From a virus, in the IMG/VR virus record IMGVR_UViG_3300030406_002141, positions 1 to 21,782 of that record: a DNA stretch of 21,782 nt; one strand, written 5' to 3'. Both the position numbers and the translations under genes were made by a program. This document shows positions 15,908-21,782 of the stretch, piece by piece. The notes beneath the pieces were generated by a model. That model ran no database searches and was not told the origin of the DNA. It saw only the letters and a list, made by a program, of their open reading frames with translations. Position 1 is the first letter of the stretch. Every line of letters begins with the position of its first letter.

Positions 15908-17221
15908 TTAACCTGGTCTTAATTGAACAGCTACAAAATTAAAACTACTTCCTGATATTGTAGCTCCTGCGGGTAATAAAGTTGCAAAGGTATCTCTTGT
16001 TCCACTGTCTCCATCAGTCATATTTAACGTGTGACCCGATCCTCCAACAGTTACTGTAAAAGTGAATGATCCTGCTGACACAGAACAACCCGAAATAAAA
16101 GTAGGGTAGGTGCTTGCAGTAAAACTTGTTGTGGTTCCAGAGGAAATTGCTCCTGAAGTATTTTGTAGAAAGTCGTTCTTTATAGATATAGTAGGAGTTG
16201 CTCCACCAGAAGACTCTATAGGATCAGTCGCACCCACTGATGTCACTGTTCCATCCCTAGCTGAGTTTATTTGATCCGTGGTTCGAGTCACTCCATCTAA
16301 TAAATTTAACTCAGAGGTGCTTGCTGTTACCCCATCCATAATATTGAGTTCAGCTGCTGTTGCTGTAACCAAAGTGCCTCCTAGTTTCAAACCATTAGAT
16401 GTATCATGTGAGGCTATATCTACGTCTGTTGAGCCATCGGCAAAAACAACATCTCCAGTGACTAACATGGTATTATTACCATCCTCGTCATATTCAATGC
16501 TTACGTCCTTGTCTGTACCAAAATTAAGTTTTTTGTCGTCAGCTATTGTTACATCTCCACCCGATATTAAAAGAGTGTCGGTGCCGTCCTCATCATATTC
16601 AATACTCACATCTTGGTCAGATCCAAATTTTATTTTTTTGTCGTCAGCGATGTAAATATCACCAAATTCTGCTGAAGTAGAGCCTATATCCGCACCACCA
16701 GAAGTATCGGGTAGTATGGACGTTGTAGCGGTAATCGTGGTTCCAGTAATTGCTGCGGGTGTTGTACCACCGATTACCACATTATCTATGGCTTGGCTTG
16801 TGGTAAATAAAGCCGTTAAATCAGTCACTGCAGCACCCGATCCCGCTCCGTCAGCAAAGATTATGGCTCCAAAACCATTGAGAATAGTTACATTTGCACC
16901 AGAACCTTGCGTAAAAGTAACAGATTGTCCAGAAGCATTCTTAACAAAATATAGTTTATCCGCGTTATTAGGCTCAATCGTAATAGTATTCGTGCCAGAG
17001 GGTGAACCTCCTAAGACAAGAACCTTAAACATACCGTCCGATAAACTACCATCACTCGTTGTTAATGTGTGCGTGGTGCCCGATAGACTAATAGAACCTA
17101 CTCCATTTATTAGGCGGTCTACAATATCAAAGTTATTATTGGTGGTCGTGCCCCAAGCTCCCGCTTGTTCACCGAGTCCTATCTTCTCTATTCCACCGTT
17201 GTCTGTATACGTCGATCCCAT
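15908..17221 (-). CDS. Tail fibre-like protein with aspartate-rich repeats
   Basis: This is a 437-residue fibre or tail-surface protein. The N-terminus MGSTYTDNGGIEKIGLGEQAG is short, and the rest is rich in Gly, Ser, Thr and Asp, as in beta-solenoid fibres. Two tandem 35-residue units start IADDKKIKFG and IADDKKLNFG (191 and 226), each followed by DVSIEYDEDG. They are followed by two shorter units, ELNIMDGV and ELNLLDGV (288-311). Such repeats are common in fibre proteins of environmental marine phages. The C-terminal domain (from about 330) is beta-rich with little motif and may be the tip. A single cysteine is present. The ATG at 17221 has AGAGGT five bases before it, and the gene ends one base before the nozzle-like gene. 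Receptor contact is plausible but not shown. Confidence 0.8.
   Translation of the reverse strand: MGSTYTDNGGIEKIGLGEQAGAWGTTTNNNFDIVDRLINGVGSISLSGTTHTLTTSDGSLSDGMFKVLVLGGSPSGTNTITIEPNNADKLYFVKNASGQSVTFTQGSGANVTILNGFGAIIFADGAGSGAAVTDLTALFTTSQAIDNVVIGGTTPAAITGTTITATTSILPDTSGGADIGSTSAEFGDIYIADDKKIKFGSDQDVSIEYDEDGTDTLLISGGDVTIADDKKLNFGTDKDVSIEYDEDGNNTMLVTGDVVFADGSTDVDIASHDTSNGLKLGGTLVTATAAELNIMDGVTASTSELNLLDGVTRTTDQINSARDGTVTSVGATDPIESSGGATPTISIKNDFLQNTSGAISSGTTTSFTASTYPTFISGCSVSAGSFTFTVTVGGSGHTLNMTDGDSGTRDTFATLLPAGATISGSSFNFVAVQLRPG
16289..16360 (-). repeat. Short ELN(I/L)(M/L)DGV repeats in the fibre gene
   Basis: Two copies of ELNxxDGVT occupy residues 288-311 of the 437-residue protein with a 14-residue period. 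They sit just after the aspartate-rich units and probably continue the fibre stem. Confidence 0.6.
16445..16651 (-). repeat. Two tandem 105-base repeats in the fibre gene
   Basis: The units encode residues 191-224 and 226-259 of the 437-residue protein, 35 codons apart. At the DNA level they remain clearly similar; for example, the segments coding DVSIEYDEDG differ at only a few bases, which fits a recent or homogenised duplication. Confidence 0.8.
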
Positions 17222-17224
17222 GTG

Positions 17225-17584
17225 TTACCTCTTTTCTTCTGTCCATGTCTGCGAGGCTCCAGTGGTAACTGTCGTCCACGTTGGGGTGTTCGAGGTGCTC
17301 ACATTCGCGTATGTCGTTGTGACACCAGGTACAACCTTGCCCCATACTAATACATCTGCCAAAGAAAGTGTAGCAGAAATTCCAGTTAATGAAATACTTG
17401 CCGTTCCTACGATAGAAGGAGATCCAAGAGCCGTGGTTCCTACCACCGTAGTTACATTTGCTGCACCTTGTGCTTGAATAGTTGCCGATCCGATAGCCGA
17501 GGTTGCTGATTGTCCGTTTAGCGGTACAAAAGCACCAGGTAGTTCAGCAATAGAGACTTCTGATATGGCATTGAAGCCAAGCAT
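17225..17584 (-). CDS. Small tail or fibre-associated protein, 119 residues
   Basis: No named family is recognised. The protein starts MLGFNAISEVSIAELPG, a pattern I associate with small structural proteins of marine phages. It continues as a Gly/Ala/Thr/Ser/Val-rich beta segment (about 20-80) and ends with a Trp-containing stretch (TPTWTTVTTGASQTWTEEKR). The composition resembles a short beta-helix or fibre decoration. The start overlaps the 58-residue gene as TAATG. The fibre gene follows after three bases. A structural role is inferred from location and composition. Confidence 0.65.
   Translation of the reverse strand: MLGFNAISEVSIAELPGAFVPLNGQSATSAIGSATIQAQGAANVTTVVGTTALGSPSIVGTASISLTGISATLSLADVLVWGKVVPGVTTTYANVSTSNTPTWTTVTTGASQTWTEEKR
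17227..17232 (-). promoter_or_regulatory. Ribosome-binding site for the 437-residue fibre gene
   Basis: AGAGGT reads on the minus strand five bases before the ATG at 17221. It overlaps the end of the 119-residue coding sequence and is one of the stronger sites in the virion module. Confidence 0.65.
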
Positions 17585-17760
17585 TAGTCAGCGTCCTTGA
17601 TTGTCAGTGTGCCTTCCTTTACTTGTTTTAGTATTTCTGCGTAGTGTCTGTTGGCAGGGTCTAGTGGAATCCACATAGTTACACTGTCTATAGTAGCACG
17701 AACCATTTCATTTTCTTTCGTATGTGGGTTTTTGGTGTATTGTGCGTTAGATATTTTCAT
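17584..17760 (-). CDS. 58-residue small protein, homologue of the 64-residue gene
   Basis: This short gene fills the stretch between the 119- and 347-residue genes. It begins with ATG at 17760, two bases after the preceding stop, and ends with TAA at 17584-17586, overlapping the next start as TAATG. The protein starts MKISNAQYTKNPHTKEN, has a middle TIDSVTMWIPLDPANRHY, and ends KQVKEGTLTIKDAD. The end and the NAxYxxxPxTK start match the 64-residue protein at 20582-20776. The order NRHYAEI...VKEGTLTI is familiar to me from small phage proteins encoded beside fibre genes, so a fibre-assembly or stabilising role is possible but unproven. With no gap on either side and a clear homologue, it is very likely real. 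Confidence 0.8.
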   Translation of the reverse strand: MKISNAQYTKNPHTKENEMVRATIDSVTMWIPLDPANRHYAEILKQVKEGTLTIKDAD

Positions 17761-17762
17761 AG

Positions 17763-18806
17763 CTATAACTCCGCTTCTGCTTCAAATCCGTCATTAAAAT
17801 ACCAATAACCATCAGCACTATCAATAGTAACAAGTCCACCAACATGAAGTTTATTAACATTCACAAATTGAAAATTAGACCAATTATAAGCAGTGCCAAC
17901 CTCTATTTTTGTACAAGACGGCCCTGTTCGCATTTCCACAGGTAGAACTGCGGAAAATGCACAATTATTATAAAGAGCATCTCTATTACCAGAACCTCTT
18001 GTTCTGGCAACTGTCATAAAATACCTTTGACACTTAGCCAATGTCCTCTCAAAAGGCTCATGCTCAAAACTCGTTGGGTTCTGCCCTACTTCTAACTGAA
18101 CACCTGTGATGAAGAAGGTTCTATCTGTGCTGTCAAAGAATGAAGTTTGACTATCTGAAAGTCTTGTTGTGTTTGATATAGACTCCCAAGTGTTTGCTGA
18201 AAACGTGCCACTTGTAAAGTTTGATCCACCATGTAAAAATATATTTAAAGACAACGACAAAGCGTTGTCGTCATCAAACGCACCTGTTGTATCTTTTGGA
18301 AAAGATAACTCTACTCTTGCCCAATCTGTAGTGACAGAAAACTCTTTAGCCACTCTTCTTGAGTTGTCGCCATCCTCTAGCTCACAAGTATATGTAGCAG
18401 AAGCGTTGCCCTTTACATAAAAAGATACAGCGTATGGTTTTGCACTTGTTGTTCCTTTAGCAAACATCTGTAGGTTTTGACCTTCTATCCTTTGTTGTAG
18501 AGAAAGTAACTCATCCGCAGCAATAGATGTGTCTGCCGTAGTGCAAGATAATTTTAAAGAGTTAGCAAAACCCTCTGGTGCGGAGCCATCTTGTACCATA
18601 GTAAATCGCCCTGCTGAAGTACCACCAATGTTCATTCTAAATCTATCAAGTGTTTGATAGCCTGGGTCACTGCTACCCAATCCTGTTTCTGATGTGCTTC
18701 TCTGTGCCACATTCATCGCACCATTAATGATGACATTCCTGTTTACTCCACCACCCCCTGCGTTGATGTTGCCTATAAGGTTTGCTAAGTCTGCTGCTTT
18801 GCTCAT
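17763..18806 (-). CDS. Tail fibre or receptor-binding protein with jelly-roll-like core
   Basis: This 347-residue protein has the architecture of phage tail-fibre and host-recognition proteins: an N-terminal anchor (MSKAADLANLIGN), then VNRNVIINGAMNVAQRST (21-38), then GYQTLDRFR (49-57), then a beta-sandwich region (about 60-245) resembling carbohydrate-binding modules, ending FFITGVQLEVGQNPTSFEHEPF (231-252), and a conserved CQRYF (259-263). The last 85 residues are variable and probably form the tip. Families with the NRNxIINGxM...DRxR...QLExG...FExRP...CQRY signature occur in many phage tails, and I assign this by that signature. The gene overlaps the preceding paralogue by four bases (ATGA). 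Glycan binding is inferred. Confidence 0.78.
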   Translation of the reverse strand: MSKAADLANLIGNINAGGGGVNRNVIINGAMNVAQRSTSETGLGSSDPGYQTLDRFRMNIGGTSAGRFTMVQDGSAPEGFANSLKLSCTTADTSIAADELLSLQQRIEGQNLQMFAKGTTSAKPYAVSFYVKGNASATYTCELEDGDNSRRVAKEFSVTTDWARVELSFPKDTTGAFDDDNALSLSLNIFLHGGSNFTSGTFSANTWESISNTTRLSDSQTSFFDSTDRTFFITGVQLEVGQNPTSFEHEPFERTLAKCQRYFMTVARTRGSGNRDALYNNCAFSAVLPVEMRTGPSCTKIEVGTAYNWSNFQFVNVNKLHVGGLVTIDSADGYWYFNDGFEAEAEL

Positions 18807-19189
18807 GCTAGGTCTCCTGTGAGATGAAAATATACTCTACCATCTTGGTTTGATAAAGAGTCAGTCCTTGAAAGTAAAAACTGTTGTATCACACTTGTTG
18901 TTGGTGTACCAAAACCATCGTTTTCAGCGTACTGAGAGCCACCAGTAGGGCAACTGCTTGTGCTGTTCATATTGTTTGTTAGAGTGTTCTGATAATTACC
19001 TGTACCTCCATCAGCTTGACTTGACACATTAAAGGAGTCCTCTACAGTTGCAGGTTGACTTGAAACAGACCATGCCTTACACAACCCCTGTTGCAGATTA
19101 GTCGTGGTGCTATTACCTTCGCCTGTCACAGCGATTGACCCTGCTGTGCTGACACCTGTTAATGTATTTATTTTAAGTGTCGATGCCAT
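18803..19189 (-). CDS. Tandem fibre paralogue 3 (128 residues)
   Basis: This is the last of three adjacent homologous genes. It opens MASTLKINTL and continues GEGNSTTTNLQQGLCKAW (23-40), then EDSFNVSSQADGGTG (50-64) and TLTNNMN (69-75), and ends HLTGDLA. The block GEG.(S/T)TTT.(L/V)QQGL.K.W and DSFN is shared with both neighbours. It is the shortest of the three. The start shares TAATG with the preceding stop, and GGAG in the conserved GDLA codons upstream acts as its ribosome-binding site. A structural role at the tail tip or fibre is inferred from the neighbours; the family itself is not named. Confidence 0.75.
   Translation of the reverse strand: MASTLKINTLTGVSTAGSIAVTGEGNSTTTNLQQGLCKAWSVSSQPATVEDSFNVSSQADGGTGNYQNTLTNNMNSTSSCPTGGSQYAENDGFGTPTTSVIQQFLLSRTDSLSNQDGRVYFHLTGDLA
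19086..19102 (-). repeat. 17-base identity between paralogues 3 and 1
   Basis: This sequence, coding the conserved TNLQQG part, is identical to bases 20002-20018 in paralogue 1. The flanking bases are also similar. It supports shared origin or recombination between these genes. Confidence 0.75.
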
Positions 19190-19203
19190 TATGCTAAATC
19201 TCC
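19184..19203 (-). repeat. 20-base junction repeat, copy 1
   Basis: The minus-strand sequence codes GDLA-stop and the start of the next gene, and includes GGAG as the ribosome-binding site. It is identical over 20 bases to copy 2 at 19684-19703, exactly 500 bases away. A related but diverged version lies at the 347-residue gene start (18804-18817). Confidence 0.85.
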
Positions 19204-19689
19204 ACTACATTGACAAAACGCAGAATCAGTATCTACATAACTCTGTGATGCACCACCATAAGGCATATTAGTAGATGTTATACGATATGTGCTTGTTGTG
19301 TGTTCATTAACTCTACAACCTATAATATAATCAACATCTCTACCACCTTGCGTAGTAACACTAAATTTATCGTTACCCATATTATTAGTAAAATTCACAT
19401 ATACTTTTCCTGTGCTTTGATCGGTGAAACTTGCTGTATTGAAAGAATCTCTAGCAGAAGGAGTACTTCTTTGGTCAAAGTTTACCCAGTTTTTTAATAA
19501 TCCTTGTTGAACACTCGTAGTAGTCGTACCACCCTCTCCAACGATAGTGGTCTGTCCTGTGGAGTTCATGGTTAGCTTTGTAGCATTGGCTACCTTCAGC
19601 AATATCTGGTCATTAGTCGCAAGATCAATACCAGTGTCATTATCTCCCCCTGCATTGACGATTGTATCTACTTTAATTTCACTTGCCAT
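19189..19689 (-). CDS. Tandem fibre paralogue 2 (166 residues)
   Basis: This is the middle of three homologous genes. It starts MASEIKVDTIVNAGGDNDTG and, unlike its siblings, carries an extra strand region, LLKVANATKLTMNSTGQ (31-47), of a kind seen in many fibre stems. Next come VGEGGTTTTSVQQGLLKNW (50-68), RDSFNTASFTDQSTG (79-93) and FTNNMGN (99-105), and it ends CQCSGDLA. Cysteines are clustered near the C-terminus. Its coding sequence is bounded on both sides by an identical 20-base sequence that spans stop, start and ribosome-binding site, so the gene could be lost or duplicated cleanly. The function is inferred as a fibre or tail-tip component. Confidence 0.75.
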   Translation of the reverse strand: MASEIKVDTIVNAGGDNDTGIDLATNDQILLKVANATKLTMNSTGQTTIVGEGGTTTTSVQQGLLKNWVNFDQRSTPSARDSFNTASFTDQSTGKVYVNFTNNMGNDKFSVTTQGGRDVDYIIGCRVNEHTTSTYRITSTNMPYGGASQSYVDTDSAFCQCSGDLA

Positions 19690-19703
19690 TATGCTAAATC
19701 TCC
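19684..19703 (-). repeat. 20-base junction repeat, copy 2
   Basis: Identical to copy 1 at 19184-19203. It spans the conserved GDLA codons, the TAATG stop-start overlap and the first bases of the 166-residue gene. The two copies bracket that gene precisely. Confidence 0.85.
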
Positions 19704-20105
19704 GTGTACTGTAAAAGAAGCTTCTAAATACTCATCTGCACTACCGTTATCTTCTTTAACATCAATTTGATAATTACTTGTAGTTTTATCAACATGACCT
19801 ATAATTTGTCCTTGTCCTCCATTATCACGCTCTCCCCCTCCTAAAGCAGAATAATCGTCATTACCCATACTGTTTGTAAAAGCTAAAGTTTGGTCACCTG
19901 TGCCGTTGTCTGTCAAACTAGCATGATTAAAACTATCTACTATGGTAGGGTCACCTCCACCATCTCCTGATGTTTGACAACCTGCCCAAGCCTTACATAA
20001 TCCCTGTTGCAGATTAGTAGTCGCAGATGTACCTTCACCCAAGACATTTATACTGCCACCTGTGGTGCTACCTTTTAAATTATCTACTCTAAGTTCACTT
20101 GTCAT
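19689..20105 (-). CDS. Tandem fibre paralogue 1 (138 residues)
   Basis: This is the first of three homologous genes. It starts MTSELRVDNLKGSTTGGSI, then GEGTSATTNLQQGLCKAW (23-40), VDSFNHASLTDNGTGD (56-71) and FTNSMGNDDYS (76-86), a Gly-rich turn (GGGERDNGGQGQ) and the ending FTVHGDLA. The start overlaps the previous stop as ATGA, with no clear Shine-Dalgarno sequence upstream, so it is probably made by translational coupling to the 154-residue gene. A surface or fibre role is inferred. Confidence 0.75.
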   Translation of the reverse strand: MTSELRVDNLKGSTTGGSINVLGEGTSATTNLQQGLCKAWAGCQTSGDGGGDPTIVDSFNHASLTDNGTGDQTLAFTNSMGNDDYSALGGGERDNGGQGQIIGHVDKTTSNYQIDVKEDNGSADEYLEASFTVHGDLA

Positions 20106-20566
20106 AATATTGTATAAAATCCATTAACTGTTAGCGTTGCTGATGCACCGACTGTAATAGGTCCTGCTGATAGGGCATTGGTTGTACTACTGATTGTTAT
20201 GTCAGCACTGATAGTCTGCCCATTGGTTCGTATAATACTGTCATTACCTAAGAAGGGATAGCGTGTGTCTGATTCTGACTTGGTGTAGCTGTTAGCTATA
20301 CTAAACGCATCATATACCACTATCTCGACAACATCGTTGACGGATGCACCTGTAACTAAAACCACTGTTGTGCCTGTTGTGGATGTGTAGTCTGTGGCAG
20401 GGTTTAGTAATATTCCATTCTGATAGACATCGACATACTCACCATCTGCATATGTGAGTGTATTGGAATTAGCATCCGAACCACTAAAAGAAGTCTGACC
20501 TGCTGTGGCTTGGTATATAAACCGTGTTCTTACGCCTTGGTTTGGTGCTTTTCCTATATATGGCAT
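20102..20566 (-). CDS. Tail fibre-type protein, 154 residues
   Basis: This protein starts MPYIGKAPNQGVRTRFIY and then shows ATAGQTSFSG (20-29), YVDVYQNGILLNPATDYT (44-61) and DVVEIVVYDAF (77-87). This is a strand pattern common to N-terminal anchoring modules of fibre proteins in marine cyanophage- and pelagiphage-like genomes. The C-terminus has another familiar beta unit, LSAGPITVGASATLTV (132-147). At 154 residues the protein is only the anchor and a short unit, so a longer fibre may be assembled with the neighbouring gene products. The ATG at 20566 has AAGGAAG four bases upstream. It overlaps the next start by four bases (ATGA). Fibre membership is fairly secure; receptor binding is not shown. 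Confidence 0.82.
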   Translation of the reverse strand: MPYIGKAPNQGVRTRFIYQATAGQTSFSGSDANSNTLTYADGEYVDVYQNGILLNPATDYTSTTGTTVVLVTGASVNDVVEIVVYDAFSIANSYTKSESDTRYPFLGNDSIIRTNGQTISADITISSTTNALSAGPITVGASATLTVNGFYTIL

Positions 20567-20581
20567 TATTCTTCCTTAAAG

Positions 20582-20776
20582 TTACTCATCTTGAATTGTT
20601 AATGACTTTGCTTTTACTCTCTTGTTGATTTCATCTAGTAATTCATCACCTTGTATTGCATCAGAGCTATTAACATGACGAGTTTCACCATCTACATCTA
20701 CGACAATATATTTAATTTTTGTGTTAGGTTCTGTGTAATATTTGGCATTTTCTAATTTAGTTGTGTCATTTATCAT
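20582..20776 (-). CDS. 64-residue small protein, homologue of the 58-residue gene
   Basis: The chosen start, ATG at 20776, gives MINDTTKLENAKYYTEPNTK, a middle VVDVDGETRHV and the end VKAKSLTIQDE. An earlier ATG at 20809 would add 11 residues and lie inside the upstream gene. AAGGAA six bases before 20776 decides for the shorter form. The NAKYxxxPxTK start and (V)K..(S/T)LTI.D end match the 58-residue protein at 17584-17760. Both lie next to fibre genes. It could be a fibre-assembly or accessory factor; no named family is claimed. Confidence 0.75.
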   Translation of the reverse strand: MINDTTKLENAKYYTEPNTKIKYIVVDVDGETRHVNSSDAIQGDELLDEINKRVKAKSLTIQDE

Positions 20777-20782
20777 TTTTAT

Positions 20783-20788
20783 TTCCTT
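20783..20788 (-). promoter_or_regulatory. Ribosome-binding site deciding the 64-residue start
   Basis: AAGGAA on the minus strand lies six bases before the ATG at 20776. It supports that start over the in-frame ATG at 20809. Confidence 0.65.
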
Positions 20789-21488
20789 ACACTGGGTTTC
20801 TAAAACCAAATAAACTCATGTGTGTTTTTGTGGCTGCATTACCAGACGCAGTGCTAATTACAAACCCTGTAAAAAAATCATCTGCCTGAGAGGAGTCATA
20901 CCTTCCAGCAGAAAATGTTCTTGTAAAACAATCATCAGAGGCTTCATATCCTACTAAATCTGATTGAATCCAAGGTCTGTAAACAGAACCTCTATCTGTG
21001 CTTGTTCCTCCCAATACTGGTGCAGTATGATTCCAAAAATTTATTTCTCCATGTATACCACCCACAAGATTAGAATATATCTGACTCCATAGTCTAATTG
21101 AAGAATCACCACTTGCTGTAGTTCTATCTAAGCTTGTTGAGTCAGAACGTAATCTATCCACTACCCAATAATAGTTTGTAGCAGTTGTGTAAGTATTTGT
21201 AGAATACAACCATTGAAAATTAATCGTATTATTATGGGAACCAGTTGCAGTAAAAAACCCAATAACTAACTTGTAATAAAGATAATCTGCTGAAAAACAA
21301 TTTCTAAATTCTATGTTACCAGTTGACTGATTGATGTCACCATCAGTCGCAGAAACTTTGTTTTCAATAAGTTCCCAACCTTGCATAGACTTTGCAATCT
21401 TTGGTTGTGTGACATTAACATCTGTTATTTTCGCAGTTGTTATATTTGCGTCAGTAATACCACCTGTTCTAACTCTGGTTAATGCCAT
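20787..21488 (-). CDS. Tail fibre or tail-tip protein, 233 residues
   Basis: The N-terminus has a repeated pattern, ITDANITTAKITDVNVTQPKIA (11-32), typical of fibre stems that form a short coiled or beta spiral. A GWELIENKVSA segment (37-47) then leads to a beta-rich domain (about 55-233) with aromatic-rich strands such as YYKLVIGFF and NFQWLY. This shape resembles the C-terminal receptor-contact domain of fibre proteins. Two cysteines are present in the domain. The ATG at 21488 has GAGGT six bases upstream. It follows the 87-residue protein by nine bases and is followed by the 64-residue gene after ten. Receptor binding is inferred. Confidence 0.75.
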   Translation of the reverse strand: MALTRVRTGGITDANITTAKITDVNVTQPKIAKSMQGWELIENKVSATDGDINQSTGNIEFRNCFSADYLYYKLVIGFFTATGSHNNTINFQWLYSTNTYTTATNYYWVVDRLRSDSTSLDRTTASGDSSIRLWSQIYSNLVGGIHGEINFWNHTAPVLGGTSTDRGSVYRPWIQSDLVGYEASDDCFTRTFSAGRYDSSQADDFFTGFVISTASGNAATKTHMSLFGFRNPV

Positions 21489-21497
21489 TTATTTACC

Positions 21498-21782
21498 TCA
21501 TGCGTAAGGGCTGTCACCCAATGTACTTGTATCCCAAGCAGCTTTTAGTTTAGCGATTGTGTCTGCATCATCTATAGCCTTTGCAGCAGGGGCATCTCTC
21601 AATGCTTTCTTCTTTTTTACTGATGCTGTTTTAGCCGATGCGTCATCAGCTTCCAATGCTTTCATGTAGACTACATCTTCAGCTTCTAACAAAGGCTTTC
21701 TGACTTCTCTGATCTTGTCTTTGAATATCTTCTTAGCCTCCGTCATGTCTTCGGATATCACAGAACCACTGAGCTTCCATGC
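21498..21782 (-). CDS. Small helical fibre-associated protein, 5' partial
   Basis: The frame is open to the right edge. The upstream codons read A-W-K-L-S-G-S before the GTG at 21761, and that segment fits a family beginning with a WKL-type sequence, so the real start is probably just outside the window. The body has KIFKDKIREVRKPLLEAED, then VYMKALEADD, then KKKALRDAP, then a Leu-Lys-Ala-Ala-Trp end. This pattern of R..R..LL...D followed by LRD.P resembles phage tail-fibre assembly proteins such as the XkdW type. That match is a resemblance, not a proven assignment. It ends nine bases before the 233-residue gene. Confidence 0.72.
   Translation of the reverse strand, partial: AWKLSGSVISEDMTEAKKIFKDKIREVRKPLLEAEDVVYMKALEADDASAKTASVKKKKALRDAPAAKAIDDADTIAKLKAAWDTSTLGDSPYA

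Noticed and set aside
16716-17477. Long plus-strand open frame (253 codons) opposite the 437- and 119-residue fibre genes
   Set aside because: It lies antisense to two well-supported minus-strand genes, has Val/Pro/Ser composition expected from the reverse of Thr/Gly-rich repeats, shows no motif and crosses the gene boundary.
18803-20566. Diversity-generating retroelement affecting the fibre genes
   Set aside because: No reverse transcriptase, template repeat or adenine-biased variable repeat was seen; the similarity between paralogues is ordinary gene duplication.
21759-21761. GTG as start of the 87-residue protein
   Set aside because: The frame stays open to the window edge and the upstream codons (A-W-K-L-S-G-S) look like genuine protein sequence of this family, so the true start is probably outside.
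1-21782. CRISPR array, tRNA genes, integrase or attachment site
   Set aside because: No regularly spaced repeats, cloverleaf sequences or recombinase motifs were found; the small intergenic gaps leave no room for them.

Overview
The window looks like part of a tailed bacteriophage genome, most likely from an uncultured marine phage. Reasons: almost every base is coding; no intergenic gap exceeds about 16 bases; most adjacent genes overlap at their stop and start codons; and the proteins are phage replication, tail, tail-fibre and internal-virion types. The marine origin and a podovirus-like particle are inferences. They rest on the style of the fibre repeats, on a nozzle-like protein next to large internal-type proteins, and on the absence of an obvious tape-measure protein. 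Both window ends cut through genes, and no terminase, portal, capsid, integrase, tRNA or rRNA gene is visible.

Region 1 (1-5745, plus strand) is a compact replication and nucleotide module. In order it holds an archaeo-eukaryotic-type primase (5' end outside the window), a UvrD/PcrA-like superfamily 1 helicase, a small DUF6378 protein, a family A DNA polymerase with a 3'-5' exonuclease domain, and a PP-loop ATPase of the PAPS reductase-like superfamily. All are chained by short overlaps, so they are probably co-transcribed and translationally coupled. The polymerase has leucine at the position equivalent to E. coli Pol I Phe762, a substitution that has been linked to temperate or slow phage lifestyles.

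Region 2 (5742-21782, minus strand) is a convergent virion module. In the direction of transcription (right to left) it starts with a tail-fibre cassette of about ten small genes. These include three tandem paralogues with a shared C-terminal GDLA sequence, and two homologous small proteins of 58 and 64 residues. The cassette is followed by a repeat-bearing 437-residue fibre-like protein, a 779-residue nozzle-like protein carrying inserted beta modules, a 100-residue protein, and four cysteine-free, glycine- and helix-rich proteins of 239, 333, 808 and 1122 residues. Those four are good candidates for internal or ejection proteins.

The two modules meet tail to tail at a TTAA sequence in which both stop codons overlap, leaving no space for an ordinary intergenic terminator. 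The least explained parts are the tandem fibre paralogues, whose duplicated junctions carry identical 20-base repeats containing a ribosome-binding site, the beta modules inside the nozzle-like protein, and the PP-loop protein.
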